Source: CBDBND01 sp965207985 (GTDB lineage: Bacteria > Pseudomonadota > Alphaproteobacteria > Rhodospirillales > Rhodospirillaceae). Taken from it: a DNA stretch of 64,000 bases. Where the stretch lies: contig CBDBND010000032.1 of the NCBI GenBank assembly GCA_965207985.1, positions 372,001 through 436,000 of the forward strand, in the 5' to 3' direction. Below, one piece after another: positions 52,599-62,439 of this stretch (positions are counted from its first letter, which is position 1; each line of letters begins with the position of its first letter). The translations under genes and the position numbers were made by a program. The notes beneath the pieces are model-generated. The model saw only the letters and a list, made by a program, of their open reading frames with translations. It had not been told where the DNA came from and did no database searches.

Positions 52599-54110
52599 TC
52601 ATTGGGAGTCACTCAAATCGACGGCATGATAATTGTAAACGCCATAGTCACTGGCAAAGTTGCGCACCTGGGGAGCCAGACCGGTGAATCCCACCATTTG
52701 GAACATATAGATGGCCTGTGGATCGTCGTGATACCGGCGCAGCAGAGACTGGACTTGGGATAGTCGTTTCTCCGGATTCATTTCTGACTCAGCGGCCTTG
52801 ATCAGCGGTGTGTCCTCGGGATTGCAGTACCAGGGTGCCACCCACAGGCAAGAGTGCAGACGAAACGGCCGGAGCGCATCCAGCGTGGGCATGGTGTCCA
52901 TGGACATGGCAAAGGCATCGCCGTCCCATTCTCCGGAGTACACTTTTTGTACCAGCCGTTGGGTGGTGATCACTCTGAGTTCAGCATCGATGCCGACAGC
53001 CCGGAGATCTTCGGCCACTTTTGTGTAATAGGCATCGGAATTCGCGCCTGCGCCCGACGTCACCTCGATGACAAAGGGAAAGCCATCGGCAAATCCCGCT
53101 TCCGCCAACAGCGCCTTGGCCCTGTCGGGATCGTAGGGATAGGGCTTAAGTGTCGGGTCGTAACCGAGGGTGCCAGGGGGAACAGGTTGACTGGCGACGA
53201 CTGTTGCTGCGCCCATGAGCTGTTCGACGATAATCTCTTTGTCGACGGCATAGTTGAGGGCCTGACGCACTTTTTTGTTTTGCATCGGACCTTCTTTGAC
53301 GGTCACAAACGTAATTCCAGCAATCCCCGCAGCGCGGCTTTCAACAAGCGTGCCGCCCATTGCGGCAACGGCCTCCCGGTCATCGGCGCTCAGCGACACG
53401 GCGATGTCCGCTCCACCCGACTGCAAAGCCTGAACGCGGCTGGCCTGTTCGGCCAAGCGCAAGAGCGAGACACGGTCCACACGGGGCGGCCGCCAAGACT
53501 TTTCAAACGCACTCAGGTCGATATGCCCAACTTGCCAGGTCTCTACTTTAAAAGGGCCTGTACCGACGGGATTGGTGGCAAATCCCGCGACGCCCACTGA
53601 CTGCCAATGACCAGGTGCGGGAAACCGGGCGGCCACCAATCTCCGCGGCAAAATGGGAGACGGCCGCTTGGTGACAAAAGCAACCGTATAGGGGTTCCGC
53701 ACCTCGACCCGTTCAATGATTTCCACTTCGCGGGCGACACCCATGGAGGTAGCCGCAGGCGAAAGCAAAAAGTCGAAAGCCGAGACAACCGCATCGGCAT
53801 TAAAGGGCTCACCGTTGGAGAACACCGCATCGCGGCGCAGGTCAAAGCGCCAGGTCAGGGCGTCTTCCTGCTGCCAGGATGTCGCCAACCAGGGTTTGAG
53901 TTCACCGGCTCTGTTCAGGTGAGTTAGTCCATCGAAAATAGCCGGCAACGTGAGGATGGACGGAATGGCCGTGCCCGTGAAGGGATTGCCCCCGGCAGGC
54001 GGAAAAGCGAACAAAGCAATGCGCAAGTGTTTGTCTGCAAGCGCCGGTGCGCTGCTGCCAACGACGAATAATGAGATGAAAAATGAAGTGAGAATAGAGA
54101 GTGCTTTCAT
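52599..54110 (-). CDS. Family-5 extracellular solute-binding protein
   Basis: 503 residues with signal MKALSILTSFFISLFVVGSS (cleavage near ALADK). The body shows TWRFDLRRDAVFSNGEPFNA, VRQALNYAVDKEIIVEQLMG, YPYDPDRAKALLAEAGFADG and HSCLWVAPWYCN with a paired cysteine. It is a periplasmic ABC-import binding protein for peptides or related ligands. Its ATG overlaps the TPR gene stop (ATGA). No permease or ATPase gene is adjacent. Confidence 0.92.
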   Translation of the reverse strand: MKALSILTSFFISLFVVGSSAPALADKHLRIALFAFPPAGGNPFTGTAIPSILTLPAIFDGLTHLNRAGELKPWLATSWQQEDALTWRFDLRRDAVFSNGEPFNADAVVSAFDFLLSPAATSMGVAREVEIIERVEVRNPYTVAFVTKRPSPILPRRLVAARFPAPGHWQSVGVAGFATNPVGTGPFKVETWQVGHIDLSAFEKSWRPPRVDRVSLLRLAEQASRVQALQSGGADIAVSLSADDREAVAAMGGTLVESRAAGIAGITFVTVKEGPMQNKKVRQALNYAVDKEIIVEQLMGAATVVASQPVPPGTLGYDPTLKPYPYDPDRAKALLAEAGFADGFPFVIEVTSGAGANSDAYYTKVAEDLRAVGIDAELRVITTQRLVQKVYSGEWDGDAFAMSMDTMPTLDALRPFRLHSCLWVAPWYCNPEDTPLIKAAESEMNPEKRLSQVQSLLRRYHDDPQAIYMFQMVGFTGLAPQVRNFASDYGVYNYHAVDLSDSQ

Positions 54111-55648
54111 GACACCGCTTCTTTGGCTTTGTCATGCAGCCACAGGCCTAAGTCTTGAGAGACACGTATCATCGGTTCGTCCCACACGGCCGCCGTCTCC
54201 TGCCAATAGAGAGTAACATGGGGATACCAAAGACTTTTCTCATCGCCGTCGAACCAATACCACAGTTGTGCGGGTCCGCGGGGCACCAGAACCCAGGTGG
54301 GCACACCCAAAGCGCCAGCCAGATGAGCCGTCGTGTTGGAGGTGGTGATGACCAAATCAAGGGCCGCAATCAAGGCGGCGAGCCCATCCAGGTCATGAGT
54401 GACATCGAGGTCATCGATGGTGTGGAGATCAACGCCAAGGTCCTGCCGGCAGGTTTCCACTTCACCAGACACCTCGCCGTATTGCAGTGAAACAAAAGCC
54501 GATTCCTGTCCTGACGCGAAAACAGGTTTCCAGTCCGTCGAAAGTTCCGAAGACTTGAAAGCGCCAAACCCAACGCGCGCGCTTTTCCAGGAAATGCCTA
54601 TGCATGAATTGGTGCCAAGGCGGTGTTGCAGCAACCTTTTAAAATGATCGGTTTTCTGATCGTCTGCCTTCAGACTGGGCTGCGCGGTGACAAAAGAGTC
54701 CGGGGCGCGTCTCAGCCATTGACCGAGACTGCCGCTCGCCGTTTGCATACCCGGGCGCGCGGCCGCGATGTCCGGTCGCGGCGGTAGTGAGGTTGCGACG
54801 ACGGTTGCCGACGGAAACGACCGCGCCATCAAAGGGACAAGTCGCGGTTCGCATTCAAAGACCACATGACCGCACTGCTGCATCAGGCCGGGCAGCAATC
54901 CAGCATGAAGAATTTGATCTCCCAGCCCCTGTTCTCCCCATACAAGAAGGGTTTGATCCGAGAGGTCTTCTCCGGACCACCAAGGCAGATCGAACGGCCG
55001 TGGTTCAAATCCGGACCTGGGGTCCGTTCGCCTGAACTCGTAATCCGACCACCCTTGCGCAAAGTTCTTTTGCCTCAGCCGCAGGTGGCCCCGGTTGTGA
55101 CGGGCGCGGGGATGATCCGGCTCTAAGGTCAGAGCCCGTTCGAAAGCGTCTTCGGCACGTGCGTTTTCTTGGCTTTGGCTTAACGCCATGCCGAGGTCAC
55201 ACCAGGTCTCGGCCGACGATGGATCAACGGCGGTGGCACGACCGAGTACGTCGGCAGCGGCCGACGGTTTTCCCAGCTGTAGGCGGACAACACCCAGATT
55301 GCGCAAGAAAGAGGGGTGTTCAGGCTGTCTTGCCAAAGCTTTTTCAAGCAAAGGTTCCGCTTCGGCAAACCGGTCCGTATCCATCATCACCCGGGCCAGA
55401 TTATGCAGAGCATCCGGTTTGTCCGGCTGCACGGCCAGGGCAGCCTGTAGTGTTTTTTCCGCTTTTTTAAGATCACCGGTCTGAACCTGAACGCTGCCCA
55501 ACAAATACAAGGCATCGGCATGGTGTTTGTTCCTCTTCAACGCGCGGCGATATTGACGTTCCGCGCCTTTCAGATCACCGGCTTGATGGAGGGCAAAGCC
55601 GTCCCGCACAGCAGTGTCGGCCGTGGCCTGGGGTCCGCGTTTGGTCAT
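54107..55648 (-). CDS. TPR protein with a glycosyltransferase-like C-terminal domain
   Basis: 513 residues. The N-terminal 210 hold five to six TPR units (GDLKGAERQYRRALKRNKHH, ADALYLLGSVQVQTGDLKKA, PDALHNLARVMMDTDRFAEA). The C-terminal half has SDQTLLVWGEQGLGDQILHA, HDLDGLAALIAALDLVITTS and NTTAHLAGALGVPTWVLVPR, like O-GlcNAc-transferase/heptosyltransferase-like domains in bacterial TPR proteins. A sugar-transfer or protein-modification role is possible but unproved. It is coupled to the solute-binding protein after it. Confidence 0.85.
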   Translation of the reverse strand: MTKRGPQATADTAVRDGFALHQAGDLKGAERQYRRALKRNKHHADALYLLGSVQVQTGDLKKAEKTLQAALAVQPDKPDALHNLARVMMDTDRFAEAEPLLEKALARQPEHPSFLRNLGVVRLQLGKPSAAADVLGRATAVDPSSAETWCDLGMALSQSQENARAEDAFERALTLEPDHPRARHNRGHLRLRQKNFAQGWSDYEFRRTDPRSGFEPRPFDLPWWSGEDLSDQTLLVWGEQGLGDQILHAGLLPGLMQQCGHVVFECEPRLVPLMARSFPSATVVATSLPPRPDIAAARPGMQTASGSLGQWLRRAPDSFVTAQPSLKADDQKTDHFKRLLQHRLGTNSCIGISWKSARVGFGAFKSSELSTDWKPVFASGQESAFVSLQYGEVSGEVETCRQDLGVDLHTIDDLDVTHDLDGLAALIAALDLVITTSNTTAHLAGALGVPTWVLVPRGPAQLWYWFDGDEKSLWYPHVTLYWQETAAVWDEPMIRVSQDLGLWLHDKAKEAVS

Positions 55649-55674
55649 GACCCGTGTTTGGTCATCGGGGCGTG

Positions 55675-56862
55675 TTATCCGTCTTTGAGCACAGAGTTGA
55701 AGCGTTCCAATCCGGCATCGAGATCAACGATGAGATCATCAGGGTCTTCCAAACCGATGTGCAGGCGAACACCGGGTTCCGGCTCGGTCCAGTCCATTGC
55801 GGTACGCACCCGTTTCGGTGCTGAGGCACACATCAGACTTTCATAACCGCCCCAGGAATAGCCCAGGGGAAACAACTTCATGCCGTTGATCATGGCGTAC
55901 ACGGCGTCTTGGGAAGTTTCGTTGAACACCACCCCCAACAATCCGCTGCCGCCGGTGAAATCCCGTTTCCACAACGCATGGCCCGGGTCGTCCGGCAGAG
56001 GTGGATAAAGCACCCGCTTCACTTCCGGGCGCGTTTGCAGCCATTGAGCAATGATCATGGCGTTGTGCTCGTGCTGACGCAGCCGCACACCCAAGGTACG
56101 TAATCCGCGCGTGGCGAGATAAGCGTCGTCGGGACCGACGGCGACACCGAGCTGCTGGCGCGTTTGATACAGCTTGCCGAAATGTTCCTCGTTCGCCGTC
56201 ATACTGCCGATCAGCACATCCGAATGGCCGACGATGTATTTGGTGCACGCCTGGATGGACACATCAGCGCCGAGAGGAATGGGCTTATGAAACAGAGGTG
56301 AGGCCCAAGTGTTGTCGATGATGACCATTGCCCCTTTGGCATGGGCGGCTTCGGCGATGGCCGGCAGATCCTGTACTTCGAAAGTGTGTGAACCCGGGCT
56401 CTCCATGAACACAACGGACGTGTTGTCTTTTATTAAATCGCCTATGCCGGCGCCGATGAGCGGATCGTAATAGGTGGTTTCAATACCGAACCTGACCAAA
56501 GCGCCTTCGCAAATGTTGCGGGTGGGTTCGTAAACGGAATCCACCATGAGCAGATGGTCACCAGACTTGAGGAATGCCAGCAAGGTGGTGGCCACTGCCC
56601 CAAGACCTGATGGCGCCAGCACCGTGTCATGCCCCTGTTCCAGTTCGGTGATGGCTTCTTCAAGAGTCCAGCTGGTTGGCGAACCCTTGCGGCCATAGAA
56701 CAAGACCTTCTTTTTTTCCCTGAGCGCCCCGTCTGCCGCCTCGATCATGCCGTCGGTATTGGGGAAGACGATGGTCGAGGCCCGGTACACGGGTGTGTTG
56801 ACCACGCCGTGCTTGGTGCCGTGTTTACCGCCGCCATGAATGATTTTGGTATCTTCCTTCAT
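55675..56862 (-). CDS. metC: Cystathionine beta-lyase
   Basis: 395 residues, full length. The PLP lysine is in SIQACTKYIVGHSDVLIG, the family pattern GRKGSPTSWTLEEAITELEQ and DSVYEPTRNICEGAL are present, and GYSWGGYESLMCAS marks the C-terminal domain of the cystathionine beta-lyase branch rather than gamma-synthase. It releases homocysteine from cystathionine for methionine synthesis. It stands alone on the minus strand. Confidence 0.93.
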   Translation of the reverse strand: MKEDTKIIHGGGKHGTKHGVVNTPVYRASTIVFPNTDGMIEAADGALREKKKVLFYGRKGSPTSWTLEEAITELEQGHDTVLAPSGLGAVATTLLAFLKSGDHLLMVDSVYEPTRNICEGALVRFGIETTYYDPLIGAGIGDLIKDNTSVVFMESPGSHTFEVQDLPAIAEAAHAKGAMVIIDNTWASPLFHKPIPLGADVSIQACTKYIVGHSDVLIGSMTANEEHFGKLYQTRQQLGVAVGPDDAYLATRGLRTLGVRLRQHEHNAMIIAQWLQTRPEVKRVLYPPLPDDPGHALWKRDFTGGSGLLGVVFNETSQDAVYAMINGMKLFPLGYSWGGYESLMCASAPKRVRTAMDWTEPEPGVRLHIGLEDPDDLIVDLDAGLERFNSVLKDG

Positions 56863-57213
56863 GGCGCGATCCTGTCTGCGAAAAACTCCTGGTGCAAGAA
56901 ATTAGACGACTGGACTACCGGTGCTAAGGAAGAGAGAACCTATTGTTGGGCACTGACCTCGGGAGTGTGTCATCTCTGAAACGATTCTTCACCAGCATTG
57001 GCCAATTTATTAACTGACCGTCCCGGTTCACTTGATTGTTCTTAGTCGTCGGTCGTTTGCGCGGTGATTTAAAAGAATGGAGGCCGACACACCGTAAGAA
57101 AGACCTGTCACGCCGCTTCAAGAAAAAGCACCCAAAGCTCGCTTTTCTGGTCCGTCTCAATCCTACGGATTGCCTGACCACTTGCGGAGAATCGTCGCAT
57201 TGGATCGATGAAA
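56863..57213. other. Gene-free stretch upstream of metC
   Basis: About 350 bases between metC and the IS1595 element. One plus-strand open frame of 75 residues (from 57036) has no ribosome-binding site or recognisable family, and I see no riboswitch or hairpin I can name. Confidence 0.5.
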
Positions 57214-57221
57214 TTAGAAAA

Positions 57222-57954
57222 GGGTCTTGCCTAGCAGATCGGTTTTTCTCGCGGTTGACGTAGCAGAAGCCTGACCTTGTTGGAAGCCCGATGGTTGAAG
57301 CGCCACTCGGTTTCCTTGAGGTGGAGGTGGAATGTGTGTCTGGGCACACCCATGAACTTTACGAGCCGCACCTTGGCCATGCCCCAGAAGCCCTCGATGC
57401 CATTGATGTGAACCGGGCCGCGGGCGAACTCATCGCAGGAATGGTCGACCCGGAAGTGACCATAGCCGAGATCGACGAGGCCGTTGTAGCCGCGCCATCC
57501 ATCGGAGTTGACGACGGTGCTTGGATCGACCCTGCCCCGAATAATCCCCTGTAGCGTTGACTTTGAGCAGTCCGGGACGATCTCGGTGTAGACCTGCCCT
57601 TCGCGTTCGAAGATCCCGAAGACGACTGTCTTGCCATAGGCTCCGCGTCCGCGCTTGCCTTTGATGCGTCTGGCACCGAAGAAGCTCTCATCGACCTCGA
57701 CCACGCCGAAGAACGGGCGCTGTGCTTCGCAAGCCGCGAGGATCCGCTCCCTCAGGCCGCGGTAGATCCGGTTCACAGTGTTGCGATTTACGCCGCAAAT
57801 CGCGGCCGTTTGCAGCGCCGTGAGATCAGCGGCAAAGCACTTCACGACAAGGCGAATCTGAGCTTCAGAAAGTTTGGAACTTTTCGAGTATCGGTTTTTC
57901 ATTACCATACAGAGCTTTATGCCGCCATCGGCTATGCTCTGCTAGGCAAGACCC
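57222..57954. mobile_element. IS1595-family insertion sequence, complete
   Basis: 733 bases with perfect 17-base inverted repeats GGGTCTTGCCTAGCAGA (57222-57238) and complement (57938-57954), flanked by 8-base duplications TTAGAAAA (57214-57221 and 57955-57962). Ends, length and 8-base duplication fit IS1016-type IS1595 elements. The insertion did not hit a recognised gene and looks recent. Confidence 0.95.
57231..57908 (-). CDS. IS1595-family (IS1016-like) transposase
   Basis: 225 residues. It lacks the zinc ribbon of the longer ISXO2-type and begins with an HTH (LSEAQIRLVVKCFAADLTAL), then the catalytic core VVEVDESFFGARRIKGKRGR, VVNSDGWRGYNGLVDLG and HINGIEGFWGMAKVRLVKFM. The stop lies within the left repeat. 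No lesions seen, so the element may be active. Confidence 0.93.
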   Translation of the reverse strand: MVMKNRYSKSSKLSEAQIRLVVKCFAADLTALQTAAICGVNRNTVNRIYRGLRERILAACEAQRPFFGVVEVDESFFGARRIKGKRGRGAYGKTVVFGIFEREGQVYTEIVPDCSKSTLQGIIRGRVDPSTVVNSDGWRGYNGLVDLGYGHFRVDHSCDEFARGPVHINGIEGFWGMAKVRLVKFMGVPRHTFHLHLKETEWRFNHRASNKVRLLLRQPREKPIC

Positions 57955-57962
57955 TTAGAAAA

Positions 57963-58305
57963 TTATTCCCTTTTTTCAAGAATCACACATTGATCGCTCT
58001 GAATCGCAGGTGACGCTGTCCAGCGCCTGGGAATCTAGCTAAAAATGGCTGTTTTTCGCTAAAAAAGAGCTTCGCAGGCTTCATCCAATTCAGTCGAACG
58101 CTTTGAAAGTGTTGCAGAAATGACGCGACTGCCGCTGGCTTGTCTGGACACACAGACTTAGACCTTTTCCGGGTCGGGGAATTGGGTAGTCTGGCCTCTT
58201 CTCCGGCCATCCCGGGGGGCTTTTGGACGCTCAGAACGATGCGTCTAATCACGGTCGGAGTTTTGGTTAACCAAACGACTTTCCCATTGAAGGGGGACAT
58301 ACCCA
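57963..58305. other. Leader region of the second TonB receptor
   Basis: 343 bases without a gene. It contains a GC-rich hairpin candidate around 58176-58220 (GGCC arms near TCCGGCC, then a run of G and TTTT) and a perfect 14-base palindrome TTTGGTTAACCAAA at 58262-58275, with a ribosome-binding site AAGGGGGA before the ATG at 58306. A regulator site and a structured leader are both plausible; neither is recognised as a known element. Confidence 0.5.
58262..58275. promoter_or_regulatory. Perfect palindrome upstream of the TonB receptor
   Basis: TTTGGTTAACCAAA reads the same on both strands and ends 30 bases before the start codon, so it could be an operator for a dimeric repressor. No known regulator consensus is matched with confidence. 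Confidence 0.5.
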
Positions 58306-60852
58306 ATGACACGCAAGACACTCGGTCTTCGAGGCGTTGCGCTTGCCACCATGGCGATTACGGCCTTGCCGCTCGCTGCGGAAGCGCAAATGGTAGCTCT
58401 CGAAGAAATCGTGGTGACGGCCCGTAAGCGAACTGAAAGCTTGCAGGACATTCCGCTCGCCATCACTGCTTTTACCTCCGCGCAATTGGATGCGCAGGGT
58501 CTGACCAACTTGGTAGACATCGCCAAGTTTTCTCCAGGCTTAAACTTTGAAGAACAGGGTGTGCAAGAGCCCGGCCGTGTGTACACGGCGGTCCGCTTCC
58601 GCGGCCTCGGTTCGGAAATCAAGGAGCCCTTCGGGCAAACCGGATCCGCCTTCTTGGACGGTATTTATATGTCCAACGGTGTGTCCAGTCTTGGCTCCGA
58701 ATTGTTCGAGCGGGTCGAAGTTGTGAAGGGCCCGTCCTCGGCTTGGTTAGGCCGGTCGACCTTTGCCGGTGCGGTGAACTTCATCACCAAAACGCCGAGC
58801 ACGGATGAATATGAAGGCCGGGTTACGGCGAAATATGCCGAAGACCAGTCTTACGACATCAGCGTCTCGCACTCTGGTCCCATCGTTGAAGACCGTTTGG
58901 CCTATCGCGTCTATGTACGCGGCTATGGCACCGGTGGTCAGTTCACGGCTGGTGACGGCGGCGCCCTCGGTAAGGAAAGCACCGACACCCTCATGGGCAC
59001 CCTCTACGCGACGCCGTCGGACAATCTGACGGTTAAGCTGAACGCCTTGTTCGCCAGCGATGAAGACGGCGCACCGGCTCAGGCTATGATTAGCGGTCCT
59101 CTGGGTCTGCGGGGTATGAACACCAGCAATGTGACCAACTGTTTCTCACAGGGCATCACCTCGCCGACAATTCTGCGTCCCAATGGCGCGCCGCTTACAG
59201 ACTGGGTCTGCGGACCTATTCCCGAACGCTTGGACTTGATCGATTCCAACACAGTGGTTGATCCGGAATGGATCACCTTCTGGAACGAGATCGTCCCGGA
59301 AGTACCTGGAATTCCGTTCCTCGATCACGTTGGCTTGAAGCGTGATCAGCTGCGTCTGTCCGGTGAAGCCAACTACGACATCGACGGCGACGGATTCTTC
59401 GGTGGGTCGACCGCAACTCTGCTCGTCGGTTATGCGGAAGAAGATCTGGCTTTCATCCGCGATTTCGACGTCAGCCCGGTGCAGAACTGGCTGTCGCGGG
59501 ATCCCAGCTCTAACGACTGGTGGCAGTTGGAAGCCCGCATCACCTCCGACCAGGATCGTGCTCTGACCTGGTCCTTGGGTGTTTCCTATTTTGACGCCAG
59601 TTTCAAAGCCACGTACCAGGGCGGTGAAGTCATCGTCGGTGGCGATGGTGGCTTGACCGTACCTTTCGCATCCTTTGATCTGGATTCAGCGTTTGGTCGG
59701 GCGAGCGACGGGCTTTGTCCATGTTTCTTCCCGCCGTTGCAAACTGGTCCGACCACGTTCAACGAAACGTTGGGGGTCTTTGGCTCTTTGAACTTTGATT
59801 TCACCGACGAAATCGGGCTTGATTTCGAATGGCGCTGGCAGCGTGACGAAATCACCGTGCAAGCTGCCGCCGGTGACTTTGATGTCTCTGCCCTTCCGAC
59901 TGACTTCCAGGCCTTCGACGTGGGCGGTGGCCGTTTGGGTGATACCAACAAGACCTTCTTGCCGCGTATCACGTTGCAATACCAGCCGACCGATGAAACC
60001 AATGTGTGGTTCACGTTCTCCCGCGGCAACACGCCCGGGTTCTTCAACGGTGACTTGATCAACCGCCCGATTGCTGACGTACTCTTGGTCGCCGCGGCCC
60101 GTCCCGACAGTCCGCTGTTCGTTGAGGAAGAAAAGCTCGACAACTTTGAGCTTGGCTGGAAACAGCAGTTCATGGACAACCGGATCAACTTCTCACTCGT
60201 CGCCTATTACATGGAGTGGAAGAACCAGAAAACCCGCACCGGTGAAACCATCACCCGCCCGGACAGCACGCAGATCGCGGCCAACCTGACGGTCGGTGGT
60301 TTTGATACCGAGTTCAAAGGCATCGAATTCGAAGGCAGCTTCGCTGCGACCGAAAACCTGACCTTTGATACCGGAATCGCCTTTGCCGATGCCGAGTTCC
60401 AGGTGTTCAGCTGCGGGTTCACCGACGACTTCGCACCGCCGGCCCCGGATGGTACTCTGGACTGCTCGGGCAACCGTCCGGTGCAATCACCCAAGTGGAC
60501 CGGCGCCCTTGCCGGAACATGGACGGATGCGCTGACTGACGATTGGGATTACTTCCTGCGTTGGGACGCGGCCTACACCGGCAAGCGGTTCGTCGACGAA
60601 CAAAACTTTGCCTGGGTCGACAGCCGGATCATCTCCAACCTGCGCGTTGGTGTTGCCAACGAGGACTTCCGTCTCGAGGCTTTCGTCACCAACCTGTTCA
60701 ACGACAAGACATGGTCCGTTGGCCAGCGCTGGTCAGACTTCTCGGCCGACCAGGGTGGTCTGTTCCCGTTCGAGTTTACCGCTCAGCAAGGTATTGCTCT
60801 GACGGGTCCGGACCTGCGTCAGTTCGGCGTTCGCGCGTCCTATAACTTCTAG
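58306..60852 (+). CDS. TonB-dependent outer-membrane receptor
   Basis: 848 residues with a signal peptide ending near AAEAQM, the TonB-box/plug region EEIVVTARKRTESLQDIPLA, ITAFTSAQLDAQGLTN and EPFGQTGSAFLDGIYMSNGV (residues about 30-160), and a long beta barrel ending in Phe (RASYNF). The EIVVTARKR start is typical of sphingomonad and marine receptors. It is followed by a terminator and then by solute-binding proteins, but no substrate can be named. Confidence 0.94.
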   Translation: MTRKTLGLRGVALATMAITALPLAAEAQMVALEEIVVTARKRTESLQDIPLAITAFTSAQLDAQGLTNLVDIAKFSPGLNFEEQGVQEPGRVYTAVRFRGLGSEIKEPFGQTGSAFLDGIYMSNGVSSLGSELFERVEVVKGPSSAWLGRSTFAGAVNFITKTPSTDEYEGRVTAKYAEDQSYDISVSHSGPIVEDRLAYRVYVRGYGTGGQFTAGDGGALGKESTDTLMGTLYATPSDNLTVKLNALFASDEDGAPAQAMISGPLGLRGMNTSNVTNCFSQGITSPTILRPNGAPLTDWVCGPIPERLDLIDSNTVVDPEWITFWNEIVPEVPGIPFLDHVGLKRDQLRLSGEANYDIDGDGFFGGSTATLLVGYAEEDLAFIRDFDVSPVQNWLSRDPSSNDWWQLEARITSDQDRALTWSLGVSYFDASFKATYQGGEVIVGGDGGLTVPFASFDLDSAFGRASDGLCPCFFPPLQTGPTTFNETLGVFGSLNFDFTDEIGLDFEWRWQRDEITVQAAAGDFDVSALPTDFQAFDVGGGRLGDTNKTFLPRITLQYQPTDETNVWFTFSRGNTPGFFNGDLINRPIADVLLVAAARPDSPLFVEEEKLDNFELGWKQQFMDNRINFSLVAYYMEWKNQKTRTGETITRPDSTQIAANLTVGGFDTEFKGIEFEGSFAATENLTFDTGIAFADAEFQVFSCGFTDDFAPPAPDGTLDCSGNRPVQSPKWTGALAGTWTDALTDDWDYFLRWDAAYTGKRFVDEQNFAWVDSRIISNLRVGVANEDFRLEAFVTNLFNDKTWSVGQRWSDFSADQGGLFPFEFTAQQGIALTGPDLRQFGVRASYNF

Positions 60853-60876
60853 AACGCGAACACATAACCTTTTAGG

Positions 60877-60909
60877 AAAACGCCCCGGTTCGCCGGGGCG
60901 TTTTCTTTT
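60877..60909 (+). terminator. Rho-independent terminator after the TonB receptor
   Basis: A perfect stem AAAACGCCCCGG/CCGGGGCGTTTT with a TTCG loop and T tail lies 25 bases after the stop. It ends the TonB receptor transcript before the binding-protein genes. Confidence 0.92.
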
Positions 60910-60942
60910 GTGCTGGCGCAGGGCTGCGCGTAGGCTCGGTGC

Positions 60943-62439
60943 ATGCGCCTGTTCATACGCACCGCTGCCGTCCTTGTTTTTCTTTGGGCTCCACTCGGGT
61001 TGGCCCAGGACGTTGTCCGCATCGGCACCACGGCCCTGCCGCCCACCTTGGGAAACCCCTTCCGCAATACCGGCACGCCCCACATTTACACCTGGACGGC
61101 CACCTTCGACGGCCTGACGCGCATCGACAGAACGGGAAATCTCATCCCCTGGCTGGCGGTGGACTGGGACACCACAGATGACCTCACCTGGATCATCCGC
61201 TTGCGTGATGATGTCGTCTTTTCCAACGGCGTGCCATTTACATCCCAAGCCGTCGTCAGTGTGATCGACTACCTCATCAGCGATGACGCGGTGCGTGAGG
61301 CCGTGGCACGTGAATTCTCGTTTGTGCAGGGCGCGCGCGCCGTCGATGAGCACACGGTTGAGATCACCACCCATACCCCCACTCCCCATCTGCCGCGCAC
61401 TTTGCCGTTGCTGCACATGGTCGAACCCGGTCAGTGGCAACAGCTGGGGCCAGAAGGTTTTGCCCGCGCGCCCATCGGCACGGGGCCCTATCATCCGGTG
61501 AACTTCGGCGCCACGCGTATTCAATACGAAGCGGTGCCGACGTCCTGGCGTAAGCCCACGATTGCACGCCTGGAAAAGATTGCCGTACCCGAAGCCTACA
61601 CCCGCACCCAGGCGGTGATGGCCGATCAGATGGATATCGCCATCGCTCTCGGCCCGGAGGAGGCCAACGCCATCGCCGATGCCGGCGGTATCGCCATGAG
61701 CTGGCCGACGGCGGCCATGTGGGCCATCAACTTCCACCACGGCCAGGGCAATGCGCTCGATAGCGTGAAAGTGCGCGAAGCCCTCAATCTTGCCGTCGAT
61801 CGTCGCGCGCTTGTTGATGGCTTGCTTGAGGGTATCCCCGAACTGCCCACACAGCCGGCGGCATCGGTCTCATACGGTTTTGATCCATCCCTGCCGCCCA
61901 TTCCCTATGATCCTGAGCGCGCCAAGGACCTACTGGCCGAGGCAGGTTACTCGGACGGTTTCACCTTCGTTGTGCAGGGCGTGATCGGCTCGGGCGCCAA
62001 TGATGCGGCCATGTATCAAAAGGTGGCCCAGGACTTGGCGGCCATCGGCGTGACCATGGAGATCCGGGTGTTCCCCGTCACCCAGCTCATCCGCAGTGTC
62101 ATGGAGGGGGACTGGAACGGCGATGCCTTTGGCGTCACCTTTGCTTCGGAACCCACCGTCGATGTGCTCCGGCCCATGCGTAACCATTCCTGCCTGTGGA
62201 CTCATCCTTGGTACTGCGATGAACGCATTATGCCCGCCATCAACGAAGCATTGGTTACTTTTGACGAGCAACGCGGATTGGACCTGCGCCACGAAGTAAT
62301 GCGGTTCTATCGTCAAGAGTGGGTGGCGTTGTATCTCTATCAGATCGTCCGCTTCGCCGGCACGCGGGCCAATGTGCGTGGGTTTTCAGAAGTGCACGGC
62401 TTTGTCGATTACGAAAACATTCGTTTTGTTGACGACTGA
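60943..62439 (+). CDS. Family-5 extracellular solute-binding protein
   Basis: 498 residues with signal MRLFIRTAAVLVFLWAPLGL (cleavage near AQDV). Motifs: TWIIRLRDDVVFSNGVPFTS, VREALNLAVDRRALVDGLLE, IPYDPERAKDLLAEAGYSDG and NHSCLWTHPWYCDE. It is followed immediately by a close paralogue in the same orientation (TGATG at 62437-62441). Confidence 0.93.
   Translation: MRLFIRTAAVLVFLWAPLGLAQDVVRIGTTALPPTLGNPFRNTGTPHIYTWTATFDGLTRIDRTGNLIPWLAVDWDTTDDLTWIIRLRDDVVFSNGVPFTSQAVVSVIDYLISDDAVREAVAREFSFVQGARAVDEHTVEITTHTPTPHLPRTLPLLHMVEPGQWQQLGPEGFARAPIGTGPYHPVNFGATRIQYEAVPTSWRKPTIARLEKIAVPEAYTRTQAVMADQMDIAIALGPEEANAIADAGGIAMSWPTAAMWAINFHHGQGNALDSVKVREALNLAVDRRALVDGLLEGIPELPTQPAASVSYGFDPSLPPIPYDPERAKDLLAEAGYSDGFTFVVQGVIGSGANDAAMYQKVAQDLAAIGVTMEIRVFPVTQLIRSVMEGDWNGDAFGVTFASEPTVDVLRPMRNHSCLWTHPWYCDERIMPAINEALVTFDEQRGLDLRHEVMRFYRQEWVALYLYQIVRFAGTRANVRGFSEVHGFVDYENIRFVDD

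Noticed and set aside
52854..53600. 248-codon plus-strand frame in the solute-binding protein gene
   Set aside because: Antisense shadow of a gene with a full set of family motifs.
56863..56980. SAM riboswitch in front of metC
   Set aside because: No SAM-I, SAM-II or SAM-V core or terminator pattern could be matched.
57036..57263. 75-codon plus-strand open frame before the IS1595 element
   Set aside because: No start signal, no similarity and its end lies inside the IS, so it is probably chance.
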